A program made the translations under genes and the position numbers. From contig NEVA01000002.1 of the NCBI GenBank assembly GCA_002304445.1, forward strand, positions 62,001 to 126,000: a DNA stretch of 64,000 bases, written 5' to 3'. Positions 44,870-53,537 of this stretch are shown here, piece after piece; position 1 is the first letter of the stretch, and each line of letters opens with the position of its first letter. The notes beneath the pieces are model-generated. The model saw nothing but the letters and a program-made list of their open reading frames with translations. It was not told the origin of the DNA and ran no database searches. This DNA comes from Opitutia bacterium Tous-C4FEB. GTDB lineage: Bacteria > Verrucomicrobiota > Verrucomicrobiia > Opitutales > Opitutaceae.

Positions 44870-46657
44870 ATGAAACGCTCTCACCACTGTGCCCAGCTTA
44901 CCACGGCCGAACTCGGCGCGACAGTCTCGTTGCTGGGCTGGGTTGACTCAATCCGCGACCACGGCGGCATCCTCTTTATCGACCTGCGCGACCGCAAAGG
45001 CATCACGCAGGTGATGTTCGATCCGAAGGCCAACGCGACTGTCGGCGAGCAGGCGGCGCATCTCAAGCCGGAGTCCGTGATCGGTATTACCGGCAAGGTA
45101 GTCGCCCGCCCGGAAGGCACCGTAAACGGGGCGTTGCCCACCGGTGGGATTGAAGTCGAGGCCACCGAGCTGACGATTCACAATGTCTCGGACACGCCGC
45201 CGTTCCCGCTCGATGACGTCGGCGGCGACAAGGTGAACGAAGATCTGCGTCTGACCTATCGGTATCTTGATCTGCGCCGGCCGAAAATGCGGAAGAACCT
45301 CCAGGTGCGCCACAAGGCGGCCAAGTCTATCCGCGATTATTTCGATTCCCAGGAGTTCATCGAGGTCGAGACTCCGGCGCTGTTCAAAAGCACGCCGGAG
45401 GGAGCGCGCGAGTATCTCGTGCCGTCGCGCATCCATGCCGGTCAGTTTTACGCGCTGTCGCAGTCACCCCAGCAGTTTAAGCAGATCTTGATGGTGGCCG
45501 GGGTGGAGAAGTATTTCCAAATCGCGCGTTGTTTCCGCGACGAGGACCTGCGGGCGGACCGCCAGATGGAGTTCACCCAAGTGGATGTCGAGGCGTCGTT
45601 CGTGACGCGCGAGGACATCTACGCACTATTCGAGGGGATGTTGACGAAGCTCTGGAAAGATGTGCTCGGGACCGAGATCCAGACGCCATTTCTCCGGATG
45701 CCGTTTCACGAGGCGATGAACCGATTTGGCGTGGACAAGCCCGACGTGCGCTTCGGCCTCGAGCTCATGGATTTCACCGAGCTCTTTAATACCTCCGGAT
45801 TTAAAGTCTTCGCCTCGACGGCTGCCGGCGGCGGCGCAATCAAGGCGATCAACGCGAAAGGGCTCGCTGATCTCACGCAAGGTGAACTCAAGGCCTTGGA
45901 AGAGATCGCCAAATCGCTCGGCGCGAAAGGTCTCGCCTTCATCAAAGTCGAGGGCGGCGAGTGGAAATCTCCCATCGTAAAGTTTTTCTCGGAAGCCGAG
46001 AAGGCGGCTCTGACGGCGCAGCTTGAAGTGGGTGAGGGTGACATGATTTTCTTCGCGGCGGCGCCGTGGGAAAAAGCCTGTGCGATTCTGGGGCGAATCC
46101 GACTCGAGGCGGCGCAGTTGCTGGTGAAGCGCGGCAAGATGACCATTCGCCACGATGACTGGAAATTTTTGTGGGTGATCGATTTCCCCCTGATGAGTCA
46201 TGACGAGGCGGAGAATCGTTACGTGGCGACGCACCATCCGTTCACCGCGCCGGTGCCGGAGGATGCCGCTTACCTCGACAGCGATCCGAAAAAGGTCCGT
46301 GGGCAGCACTATGATGTGGTTCTAAACGGCATGGAGCTCGGCGGCGGCTCGATCCGTATTCACAACCCAGCGATGCAGAAGAAGATTTTTGAGGACGTGC
46401 TCAAGATCCCGGCGGATGTGGTGGAGAGCCGGTTCGGCTACATGTTGAAGGCGTTTACCTACGGCGCGCCGCCCCATGGCGGTATCGCTTTCGGGCTCGA
46501 CCGCATGTGTGCGCTGCTGTGCGGCACAACAAGTATTCGCGACGTGATCGCTTTCCCGAAGACTCAGAAAGGGCAGGACCTTATGGCCCAGAGCCCGACG
46601 CCGGTGACCGCCAAGCAATTGAAGGAACTCCACATCGCGACTGTGATGCCCGAGTGA
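44870..46657 (+). CDS. aspS: Aspartyl-tRNA synthetase, probably non-discriminating
   Basis: A 595-residue class II synthetase of the bacterial type. The OB-fold anticodon domain (1-110), class II motif 2 (FRDEDLRADRQMEFTQ), the GAD insert (about 290-420) and motif 3 (GIAFGLDRM) are visible. The two positions known to set tRNA specificity are His31 (RDHGG) and Gly83 (RPEGTVN), the same as in the non-discriminating Pseudomonas aeruginosa enzyme, whereas discriminating forms have Leu and Lys. It would then also charge tRNA-Asn with aspartate, to be amidated by GatCAB. ATG 44870 is chosen. It lies 91 bases after gpmI. Confidence 0.95.
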   Translation: MKRSHHCAQLTTAELGATVSLLGWVDSIRDHGGILFIDLRDRKGITQVMFDPKANATVGEQAAHLKPESVIGITGKVVARPEGTVNGALPTGGIEVEATELTIHNVSDTPPFPLDDVGGDKVNEDLRLTYRYLDLRRPKMRKNLQVRHKAAKSIRDYFDSQEFIEVETPALFKSTPEGAREYLVPSRIHAGQFYALSQSPQQFKQILMVAGVEKYFQIARCFRDEDLRADRQMEFTQVDVEASFVTREDIYALFEGMLTKLWKDVLGTEIQTPFLRMPFHEAMNRFGVDKPDVRFGLELMDFTELFNTSGFKVFASTAAGGGAIKAINAKGLADLTQGELKALEEIAKSLGAKGLAFIKVEGGEWKSPIVKFFSEAEKAALTAQLEVGEGDMIFFAAAPWEKACAILGRIRLEAAQLLVKRGKMTIRHDDWKFLWVIDFPLMSHDEAENRYVATHHPFTAPVPEDAAYLDSDPKKVRGQHYDVVLNGMELGGGSIRIHNPAMQKKIFEDVLKIPADVVESRFGYMLKAFTYGAPPHGGIAFGLDRMCALLCGTTSIRDVIAFPKTQKGQDLMAQSPTPVTAKQLKELHIATVMPE

Positions 46658-46683
46658 GGGTCCGGCAGGTTATTTGATTTCAT

Positions 46684-46699
46684 TGGCATACGCTCTGCT
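46684..46699 (+). promoter_or_regulatory. Sigma-54 promoter of glnB
   Basis: TGGCATA-CGCT-CTGCT matches the sigma-54 -24/-12 pattern with the invariant GG and GC at exact spacing. The predicted transcript start is about 46710, leaving a 156-base leader before glnB. Nitrogen control of PII genes by RpoN and NtrC is well known, which supports the call. Confidence 0.72.
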
Positions 46700-46838
46700 T
46701 AAAGAGGGACCGAGCTGCGCCCGAAAGCGGACGCGGCGAAGTCACGATGTCACCTGTATCAGCCATCCGTCCAAACCATCACTTCGGCGACCAGCTCGCG
46801 GTTAACGCGGGCTTGCGCTGAAATCACCTCAGCCCTAA

Positions 46839-47204
<366 letters not shown>

Positions 47205-47227
47205 TTCGCTCCTCGTTTTTGTTTTTG

Positions 47228-47258
47228 AGCCGGCCTTCCTCGGAAAGCCGGCTTTTTT
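47228..47258 (+). terminator. Intrinsic terminator of glnB
   Basis: A 7-bp stem (AGCCGGC with GCCGGCT) with a 12-base loop is followed by a run of T residues, 23 bases after the glnB stop. Confidence 0.9.
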
Positions 47259-47418
47259 GTGGGGTGTACTGAGGTGGGTCTAGACTTTACGGGCGATCTC
47301 GGCGGAGAAGCGGCGCAGCTGCAACCGAGCGACGTGGGTCTGCCCTTTTTTGCGATTATCGCTCCGGCGAAAAAGAGTGGCGTTGCGATGGGGACGCCGG
47401 CCACCGTCTGGAGTAACG

Positions 47419-47928
47419 ATGGACTATCTCCCGCTGATTGACCGGAGCCGCACGCTCTACAAACGCTCGGATGTTACGCCGATTTTTGCGCAGCCGGCGG
47501 CGTTTGCGCGATTGGTCGAGGATCTTGTTCGACCGTTTGAGCGCGAGCGGGTGCAACTCGTGGCGGGTCTTGACGCACTGGGATTTATTTTGGGCACGGC
47601 GATGGCCTTAAAATTGGAAGCGGGATTTTTGCCCATTCGGAAAGGTGGAAAACTGCCCGTGCTGCATGACCGCGAATCGGCGGTGGATTACCAGGGCAAA
47701 GAGAAAGTTCTCGAGCTGCGTTTGAATCCGTTTTCGGCGGGCACCCGGGTGCTGTTGGCGGACGACTGGATCGAGACCGGGGCTCAGGCGCGGGCGGCGA
47801 TTGCTTTGATCGAACGGGCGGGCGGCGTGATCGTGGGAATCGCGGCGGTGGGGTTTAGGCGGAATGAGCGGACGGCGGGATTGTGGGCGAACTACCGCTC
47901 TCACGGCGTGTGGCCGGAGCAGGTTTGA
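47419..47928 (+). CDS. apt: Adenine phosphoribosyltransferase-like protein
   Basis: A 169-residue type I phosphoribosyltransferase that would convert adenine and PRPP to AMP. The PRPP loop reads VLLADDWIETGAQA (family consensus VLLVDDxLATGGT), and the hood/flexible regions FARLVEDLVRPF, LDALGFILGTAMALKL and FLPIRKGGKLP match APT. The Trp and Glu in the PRPP loop are unusual, so a related purine PRTase is possible. ATG 47419 is chosen. The last 74 bases overlap the convergent M20 peptidase gene. It fits the purine salvage theme with the BMP importer and NUP protein. Confidence 0.85.
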   Translation: MDYLPLIDRSRTLYKRSDVTPIFAQPAAFARLVEDLVRPFERERVQLVAGLDALGFILGTAMALKLEAGFLPIRKGGKLPVLHDRESAVDYQGKEKVLELRLNPFSAGTRVLLADDWIETGAQARAAIALIERAGGVIVGIAAVGFRRNERTAGLWANYRSHGVWPEQV

Positions 47929-49246
47929 GGTGTCCGGCGCGAGTGAGGACCGCCAGAAGCGTGGCGAGGGCGCGGCGTCCGGCGGGTTTTACAAAAGTCT
48001 CGTTCGGGCCGTGGGTAAACCGGGGGGGCATCGCCGTGCGTTGGGAACGGGTTCCCGGGCCACAGACAAGCGGCAGCAGAATCTCCCGATAAGCCGGGGT
48101 GAGCGCCGAGGTGATGATGGTGGCGTCGGATGCGCCGGGGTTGCGATCAAAGGCGACCGCGCCGGTGTCGGAGGCGGCGAGAAAGGCCGCACCGACGGGG
48201 GATGAGGCGCAGCGTCCGGTGACGTCAAAGCCCACGGATTGGGCGAGGGGCTTGACCGGGGTGTAGTCGTGGGGTGCGAGCTCGGCGAGGGTTGCGGCGA
48301 GCGGAAAGTTGCCGCGTTTGGTGAGCGTGAGACGATGGGCCGCGTCGGGCGTGGAACTAGGGGCGAGGCCGATGGACGAGGGAACGGTGCCGTGGGAGCG
48401 TTCGTCGCCGGCACTAAGCAGGGTGGAGCGGTCCGCGGTGAGGAGGGCGGCGAGGAGAGGGTTTTTTTCGGGCGGTGCGGTGCAGACGTGGCCTTGCGGC
48501 GGATGATCGGTCCACATCCACTCGGAAAGCGGTGCAACGATGGGCGTGATCGCAACCGGGCGCCATTGCGCCAAGGCGAGCTGGGCGGCGCGAAGGGCGA
48601 CAAGTGAGCCCGTAAGACGAATCGTATAGCTGCTGTTTTCGGCGGCATAGACCAACGGCACGTAAGGCGCGTCGGAGCGAATCGTGTTCTCCAATACCAG
48701 CAAGGTACTCCCGGGCGTGGGCGCAGGTAGGTCGGAGCCAAAGGCCTCGCCCAAAGCAGTGCCTGTTTTGGGACCAGAGCCCTCTTCTTTGAAGGTGAAG
48801 GTGAAGACGATGTTTTGAAGGTCCAGGGCACCGCCCGCGGCCAGTTCAGCGAGCCAGAGTTGGGTGGCGACGCCGGCTTTGCAGTCGTTGACCCCTTGGG
48901 CGACGAGTTGGTGTTCATCTTCGAAGGCCGGATGGGGTGCAAACGGACTGGTCCAGATCGAGGGGTTGGCCGGAACGGTATCGACGTGTGCGCTCAGATA
49001 GAGAATCGGCGCGGATGCGATGATCTCGGCCGGGACGCAGCTCAGGTTGCCGGCAGCGTCGCGGTTATGGCGATAGTTGGGGAGCGAGCGGGTCATGCGA
49101 CGGTGGACCGTGTCCATGATCGCGGTCACCGTGTCGGGAGCGGTGAACGGCGAGGGTTGATCCACCAAGTGGCGGAGTCCGGCGAGGTAGCGTTCAAATT
49201 CAGCCGTAGAAACCTCAGGGAGGAAAAAGGAAGAAGACCGGGTCAT
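47855..49246 (-). CDS. M20 family metallopeptidase/deacylase
   Basis: A 463-residue zinc-dependent hydrolase of the ArgE/DapE/CPG2 group. Metal ligands are in LSAHVDTVPANP and GVNDCKAGVA, the catalytic Glu pair is in FKEEGSG, and a later His is expected in the C-terminal part. The central dimerisation domain (about 200-320) is present. The substrate (a peptide or an N-acyl amino acid) cannot be told. Its C-terminal tail, rich in Ala, Arg and Pro, overlaps the convergent apt gene by 74 bases; the true end may have drifted. ATG 49246 (MTRSSSFFLPEV) is preferred. It is divergent from the RbsD-like gene. Confidence 0.82.
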   Translation of the reverse strand: MTRSSSFFLPEVSTAEFERYLAGLRHLVDQPSPFTAPDTVTAIMDTVHRRMTRSLPNYRHNRDAAGNLSCVPAEIIASAPILYLSAHVDTVPANPSIWTSPFAPHPAFEDEHQLVAQGVNDCKAGVATQLWLAELAAGGALDLQNIVFTFTFKEEGSGPKTGTALGEAFGSDLPAPTPGSTLLVLENTIRSDAPYVPLVYAAENSSYTIRLTGSLVALRAAQLALAQWRPVAITPIVAPLSEWMWTDHPPQGHVCTAPPEKNPLLAALLTADRSTLLSAGDERSHGTVPSSIGLAPSSTPDAAHRLTLTKRGNFPLAATLAELAPHDYTPVKPLAQSVGFDVTGRCASSPVGAAFLAASDTGAVAFDRNPGASDATIITSALTPAYREILLPLVCGPGTRSQRTAMPPRFTHGPNETFVKPAGRRALATLLAVLTRAGHLKPAPATRRESGSSPTIPPSAHSA

Positions 49247-49386
49247 GGTGAGAAGCAATGCGGGCGGTGGACGCTCCGTCGCGACCGAAGCGGCGTCAAC
49301 CCAGAGCGGGAGAGGGCGCGGTCGCGGTGCCTGAGTTAGTTCTGGATTCGTGGCGGGCATCGGGCGTAGTTGTGACGTCTTTCAAT

Positions 49387-49776
49387 ATGATCAAACGCGG
49401 CCTCCTGAATCCCCAACTCTTGGCGCTTTTGGCGCGGGTGCGGCACACGAACTCCCTGGTGATAGCGGACCGTGGATTTCCTTTTTGGCCCGGTATTGAA
49501 ACGGTCGATCTTTCGCTCGTGGACGGCGTGCCGACGGTCTTGCAGGTTTTGGCCGCGGTGCGCGAAAACCATCATTTTACCGAGGTGTGCATGGCGAAGG
49601 AGTTTGCTCGCGAGAATACGGGGGCCACGCGGACGGCGTTCCATGCAGCGTTGGCCGGACTCAAAGTTAAATCGGAGCCGCACGTGGAGTTTAAGCGCCG
49701 GGTGCCGGGCGCGATCGGCATCATTCGCACGGGCGATACGACTCAGTATTCCAATCTCGTGCTCGTCTCCGGCTGA
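49387..49776 (+). CDS. RbsD/FucU-family sugar mutarotase-like protein
   Basis: A 129-residue protein of the D-ribose pyranase/L-fucose mutarotase family, which speeds conversion between sugar ring forms. Family features are IKRGLLNPQLLALLARVRHTN (with the catalytic His), VIADRGFPFWPGIETVDLSLVDGVPTV split over strands, and the closing RTGDTTQYSNLVLVSG. It lacks ribose genes around it. The neighbour SDR, 69 bases downstream, could be an uronate or sugar-acid reductase, so the pair may handle a sugar acid (inference). Confidence 0.8.
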   Translation: MIKRGLLNPQLLALLARVRHTNSLVIADRGFPFWPGIETVDLSLVDGVPTVLQVLAAVRENHHFTEVCMAKEFARENTGATRTAFHAALAGLKVKSEPHVEFKRRVPGAIGIIRTGDTTQYSNLVLVSG

Positions 49777-49845
49777 CCTGCGAAACGGGGGGGGCGGCGT
49801 TTGCCGTTGATTTCGAAAATTGCCCGGCGTTTTTATTACATCCCC

Positions 49846-50637
49846 ATGAATACGCCTACGGATTTCCTAAACTCGCTTTTTTCTCTTCGCGGCAAAGTCG
49901 CGGTCGTCATTGGGGGCACGGGTGAACTGTGCGGTGCGATGGGCGAAGGCCTCGCGGCCGCAGGAGCCGAAGTGGTGCTCGTCGGCCGAAATGAGGAGAA
50001 AGCCAAGCCGAAGCTGGAACGCATCCATGCGGCGGGTGGAAAGGGCTATTTCGTTTCGGCTGAGGCCAGCGAAAAAGCCGCGCTGGAGCAGTTGCTCGAG
50101 ACAGTTTTGCAGCGATCAGGCCAGGTTGATATAGTGGTGAATGGTGCGGGGGTGAACTCCGCGACGCCCTTTCTTGAAATCGCCGAGGATGAATTCGATC
50201 GGATTGTGCGGATCAATATGAAGGGCGTATTTTTGGGCTGCCAGATTTTCGGCAAATATCTCGTCGCGCGGGGCCAAGGCGGTTCGATTATCAATCTCGG
50301 TTCGATGTCGGGCGTGGTGCCGCTTTCGCGGGTGTTTACTTATTCCGCGACGAAGGCGGCCGTGCACAATCTCTCAAAGAATCTAGCCCGCGAGTGGGCC
50401 ACCCAGAGAGTCCGAGTGAATACTATTGTGCCCGGTTTTTTTCCGGCCGAGCAGAATCGCAAGATTCTATCACCCGAGCGGGTTACTTCGATCATGGGCC
50501 ACACTCCGATGAAGCGTTTCGGTGAGGCGCGTGAGCTGGTTGGCGCCACGCTACTGCTCGCCGGCGATGGCGCGGGCAGCTTCATTACAGGATCCGAGAT
50601 TATTGTGGATGGCGGCTATCACGCCATGACCATATAA
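49846..50637 (+). CDS. Short-chain dehydrogenase, D-mannonate oxidoreductase-like
   Basis: A 263-residue NAD(P)-dependent SDR. The cofactor motif is [11 protein letters not shown], followed by NGAG, and the catalytic residues are Ser153/155 in NLGSMSG and Tyr166/Lys170 in YSATKAA. The sequence [17 protein letters not shown] and the end [15 protein letters not shown] resemble the SDR group that reduces D-fructuronate to D-mannonate. Uronate metabolism would suit a polysaccharide-degrading bacterium, but other sugar or polyol substrates are possible. It is probably cotranscribed with the RbsD-like gene. Confidence 0.8.
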   Translation: MNTPTDFLNSLFSLRGKVAVVIGGTGELCGAMGEGLAAAGAEVVLVGRNEEKAKPKLERIHAAGGKGYFVSAEASEKAALEQLLETVLQRSGQVDIVVNGAGVNSATPFLEIAEDEFDRIVRINMKGVFLGCQIFGKYLVARGQGGSIINLGSMSGVVPLSRVFTYSATKAAVHNLSKNLAREWATQRVRVNTIVPGFFPAEQNRKILSPERVTSIMGHTPMKRFGEARELVGATLLLAGDGAGSFITGSEIIVDGGYHAMTI

Positions 50638-50644
50638 ATTAATT

Positions 50645-50674
50645 ATACGATATAGAGGCTTGCGCGCATCGTAT
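50645..50674. promoter_or_regulatory. AT-rich inverted repeat before the H-NS-like gene
   Basis: ATACGAT (50645-50651) and ATCGTAT (50668-50674) are perfectly inverted, 16 bases apart, in an unusually AT-rich patch. It starts 8 bases after the SDR stop and ends 21 bases before the start of the nucleoid-type protein. It could be an autoregulatory operator, a hairpin, or both; -10-like TATAGA boxes lie within it. Confidence 0.45.
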
Positions 50675-50695
50675 AGAAACGCTTTAGAAGAATTA

Positions 50696-51073
50696 ATGAT
50701 CACCGATAAAATTAAAGAACTCGAGGCGACCAAAGCTAAAGTCGCATCGTTGGAAGAATCGATCGCAAGCCAGCTGGATAAAGAGTTGTCCGAGCTGCAT
50801 ACGAAGTACGGTTTCGAGTCCGCTCAAGCGTTCATCAAAGCGGTCGCCGCGGCGACGGGCGGTCGGAAGAAAAAGCGTGGCGGCAAGGCGGTGAAATCCG
50901 AAGGCGGCAAGCGGCGCAAGCGCGCCAAAATCACCGATGAAATCCGCGCCGAACTTAAGAACCTCGCTGAGGCCGGTAAATCTGGGTCGGAGATTGCGGC
51001 GGCTCTGGGTATTTCGTTACCGAGCGTGCAGAATATCAAGAAGGCACTCGGATTGGTGAAGTCGCGGAGCTGA
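50696..51073 (+). CDS. H-NS-like coiled-coil protein with basic linker and C-terminal HTH
   Basis: A 125-residue DNA-binding protein with an unusual layout. Residues 1-36 form a coiled coil and 37-52 (KYGFESAQAFIKAVAA) resemble the dimer region of H-NS-type proteins. Residues 55-79 are a very basic linker with GGRKKKRGGK and GGKRRKRAK, suited to DNA-backbone or minor-groove contact. Residues 80-125 form a helix-turn-helix (IAAALGISLPSVQNIKKALG) in place of the H-NS DNA-binding domain. It is likely a nucleoid-associated protein or global regulator. ATG 50696 is chosen. The upstream region is AT-rich with an inverted repeat, which suggests autoregulation. A strong terminator follows. Confidence 0.78.
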   Translation: MITDKIKELEATKAKVASLEESIASQLDKELSELHTKYGFESAQAFIKAVAAATGGRKKKRGGKAVKSEGGKRRKRAKITDEIRAELKNLAEAGKSGSEIAAALGISLPSVQNIKKALGLVKSRS

Positions 51074-51099
51074 GCGCGACCTCAAGGCAGATTGCTCAG

Positions 51100-51127
51100 G
51101 CCCTCGCGGGAACGCGGGGGCTTTTTT
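51100..51127 (+). terminator. Intrinsic terminator of the H-NS-like gene
   Basis: A 9-bp stem (GCCCTCGCG with CGCGGGGGC, one T-G pair) and 4-base loop are followed by six T residues, 26 bases after the stop codon. Confidence 0.88.
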
Positions 51128-51140
51128 ATGGCCGCTGTCC

Positions 51141-51161
51141 GGACCTCCGCAACGGAGGTCC
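51141..51161. repeat. REP-like palindrome, 9-bp stem
   Basis: GGACCTCCG-CAA-CGGAGGTCC forms a perfect 9-bp stem with a 3-base loop. It lies between the terminator of the H-NS-like gene and the 3' end of the convergent dxs gene, the usual place for REP elements, and has no T-run. Confidence 0.6.
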
Positions 51162-51183
51162 GCGCTCGGCTGAGGCCGGACGA

Positions 51184-53106
51184 TCAGAGATCGGCGTGGG
51201 CGGGTTCGGCGCTCAGATTGCGCCACCGGGCGAGCACCTGCCGATGGATGTCGTTCGGAGCGAGACCGTAAGACGCGCGGAGGACGCCGTTGCTCGAACC
51301 GTGTTCAACAAATTTGTCGGGCCAACCAATCCGTTCAACTGCGGTGGGGCACTCGGCATCTTGTAACGCTTCGAGCACGGCGCTGCCGAAGCCGCCGGCG
51401 AGGGCGTGGTCTTCCATCGTCACGATGAGAGGAACGACGGTCGCTTGGCTGAGCAGGAGCGTGCGGTCGATGGGCTTGATGAAGCGCGGGTTGACCACGC
51501 CGACGGAGAGTTGCTCCTCGCGGGCCAAGCGTTCGGCCAGTGCGAGCGCGTCGGCGATCATGGGGCCGAGTGCCCAAATCATGATATTTGATCCTTCGCG
51601 CAAGACTTCGGCGTGGCCGATCGCGAGGGCGGCCGGTTGGGCTTTGATTTTAACGCCGGTGCCGGCGCCACGGGGATAACGAATAAAGCCAGGGCCTGGG
51701 AGCTGAAGGCTGGTGTGAAGCATGTCCACGAGCTCGTCCTCGTCTTTTGGCTGCATGATGGTCGCACCCGGGACGCAGCGGAGGTAGGAAATATCAAAAA
51801 GGCCGTGGTGGGTCGGGCCGTCGGCAGGTGAAAGTCCGGCGCGGTCCATGCAAAAGGTGACCGGGAGATTCTGGAGGGCTACGTCATGGATCACCTGGTC
51901 GTAGGCGCGCTGGAGAAAAGTCGAGTAGATGGCACAGACAGGGCGAAAGCCTTTGGTGGCAAGGCCGGCGGCGAAGAGTACGGCATGTTCCTCGGCGATG
52001 CCGACATCGAAGAATTGCTTCGGGACTTCTTTGGCGAGATGGATAAGGCCGGTGCCGCTGGGCATCGCGCCGGTGATGCCGATAACTTTTGGATCGGCTT
52101 TCGCAAAGCGAACGAGGGCATGACCGAAGACGTCCTGAAGGTTGGGCGGCGCGCCCGGGACGGACCTGCTTTCACCGGTGACAGGATCGAAAGAGCCAAG
52201 GCCGTGAAACTTCTCGGGCTGGGCGAGGGCGGCTTCGAGGCCACGGCCCTTTTTGGTGAGTACGTGAATGAGGACGGGCACGTCGGCGTGCCGGGCGAAT
52301 TCCAAGTTTTTTTGCAGCGCCGCAAAGTCGTGTCCATCCACCGGTCCAAGATAGCGCAGGCCGAATTTTTCAAACAGGGACGACTCGACAAAAAAGTCCT
52401 TCGTCTCGCGTTTCCACTTATGATAGACGCGATTCATGCTTTCACCGGCGGGGAAGCTCTTGAAGAAGCCTTCGATGTCGTGGTGCAGCTTGTTGTAAGT
52501 GGAATTGGTGCTGAGGCGGTTAAGGTAGGTGGCGATAGCGCCGACGTTCTTAGCGATGGACCACTCGTTGTCGTTGAGGACGACGATCAGTCGCTTCGTT
52601 GACCCGACGATATTGTTGAGCGCCTCGAGGGTGACACCGCAGGTGAAGGCCGCGTCACCGCAGATCGCCACGACATGCTCGGAGCTTCCGCGCAAATCGC
52701 GGGCGGTGGCCATGCCGAGGGCGGCGCTCAGCGCGGTGCCGGCGTGGCCGGCACCGAAGCTGTCATGGGGACTCTCGGCGCGGTAGAGGAAGCCGCTGGT
52801 GCCGCCGGATTGGCGCAGGCCACGGAAGAACGCACCTTGGCGCCCCGTGAGCAGTTTGTGCACATAACCTTGGTGGGCGACGTCGAAGACAAACTGGTCG
52901 TTGGGCGTATCAAAGACCCGGTGAAGCGCGATGCTGAGCTCGACGACGCCCAAGTTGGGACCGACGTGGCCGCCATTTTTGGCGGTGACGGTGATGATTT
53001 CATCACGAATCTCCTGCGCGAGCTGCGGGAGTTGACCGGCCGCAAGGGCTTTGACGTCGGCGGGGCCGTGAATGGTTTCGAGAAGTCGGGCGGGAGGAAC
53101 GTTCAT
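51184..53106 (-). CDS. dxs: 1-deoxy-D-xylulose-5-phosphate synthase
   Basis: A 640-residue thiamine-diphosphate enzyme that starts the MEP isoprenoid pathway from pyruvate and glyceraldehyde-3-phosphate. Seen are HVGPNLGVVELSIALH near residue 47, FDVAHQGYVHKLLTGR, the ThDP motif CGDAAFTCGVTLEALNN (GDA where most have GDG) with NDNEWSIAKNVGAI, GPVDGHDF, and the C-terminal transketolase domain with DRAGLSPADGPTHHGLFD. The deviating GDA is a small oddity. xseB lies 26 bases upstream on the same strand, a pairing common in bacteria. Confidence 0.96.
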   Translation of the reverse strand: MNVPPARLLETIHGPADVKALAAGQLPQLAQEIRDEIITVTAKNGGHVGPNLGVVELSIALHRVFDTPNDQFVFDVAHQGYVHKLLTGRQGAFFRGLRQSGGTSGFLYRAESPHDSFGAGHAGTALSAALGMATARDLRGSSEHVVAICGDAAFTCGVTLEALNNIVGSTKRLIVVLNDNEWSIAKNVGAIATYLNRLSTNSTYNKLHHDIEGFFKSFPAGESMNRVYHKWKRETKDFFVESSLFEKFGLRYLGPVDGHDFAALQKNLEFARHADVPVLIHVLTKKGRGLEAALAQPEKFHGLGSFDPVTGESRSVPGAPPNLQDVFGHALVRFAKADPKVIGITGAMPSGTGLIHLAKEVPKQFFDVGIAEEHAVLFAAGLATKGFRPVCAIYSTFLQRAYDQVIHDVALQNLPVTFCMDRAGLSPADGPTHHGLFDISYLRCVPGATIMQPKDEDELVDMLHTSLQLPGPGFIRYPRGAGTGVKIKAQPAALAIGHAEVLREGSNIMIWALGPMIADALALAERLAREEQLSVGVVNPRFIKPIDRTLLLSQATVVPLIVTMEDHALAGGFGSAVLEALQDAECPTAVERIGWPDKFVEHGSSNGVLRASYGLAPNDIHRQVLARWRNLSAEPAHADL

Positions 53107-53132
53107 CAGATCTGAGGCGAAAAATTAAAAAA

Positions 53133-53378
53133 TCAGGACTCGGCGGTGGTCTCAAACTTTGTGAACGAGACGCCGTCCTTCTGTTTTTTGAGCTGTTCGA
53201 TCTTGAGCTCCGCGTCTTTCAGCCGGGATTCACAGACCTTAAGCAGCTTGGTGCCGTGCTCAAATTTAGCTAGCAGGTCGGCCAGAGGAACATCGCCGGA
53301 TTCCATCGTCTCAACGGTCGCTTCGAGCTGTGTAAGAGCGGCCTCGAATGAGAGTTTAGATTCCTTGGTTTCCACCAA
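53133..53378 (-). CDS. xseB: Exonuclease VII small subunit
   Basis: An 81-residue helical protein that forms the multi-copy helical partner of XseA in exonuclease VII, which degrades single-stranded DNA. The family pattern is FEAALTQLEATVETMESGDVPLADLLAKFEHGTKL split over two helices, with the closing IEQLK. xseA is not in the window. It is followed by dxs, the classic xseB-dxs order. It is divergent from the PRMT-like gene. Confidence 0.93.
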   Translation of the reverse strand: MVETKESKLSFEAALTQLEATVETMESGDVPLADLLAKFEHGTKLLKVCESRLKDAELKIEQLKKQKDGVSFTKFETTAES

Positions 53379-53537
53379 AGCAACATGAGTGGGGCGGCGA
53401 CGGATTCAAACAATCTTTAGGGCCGGCCCCGCAAAAACTCTGGCGGCAGGGGTTTGTTTTGTCGGGCCAAGCGGAGGTTGCGCTTGCGGGCCGTATCGGC
53501 AGGGTCGGATGCAGCGGAACCGTTTCCGCGCCGCCGC

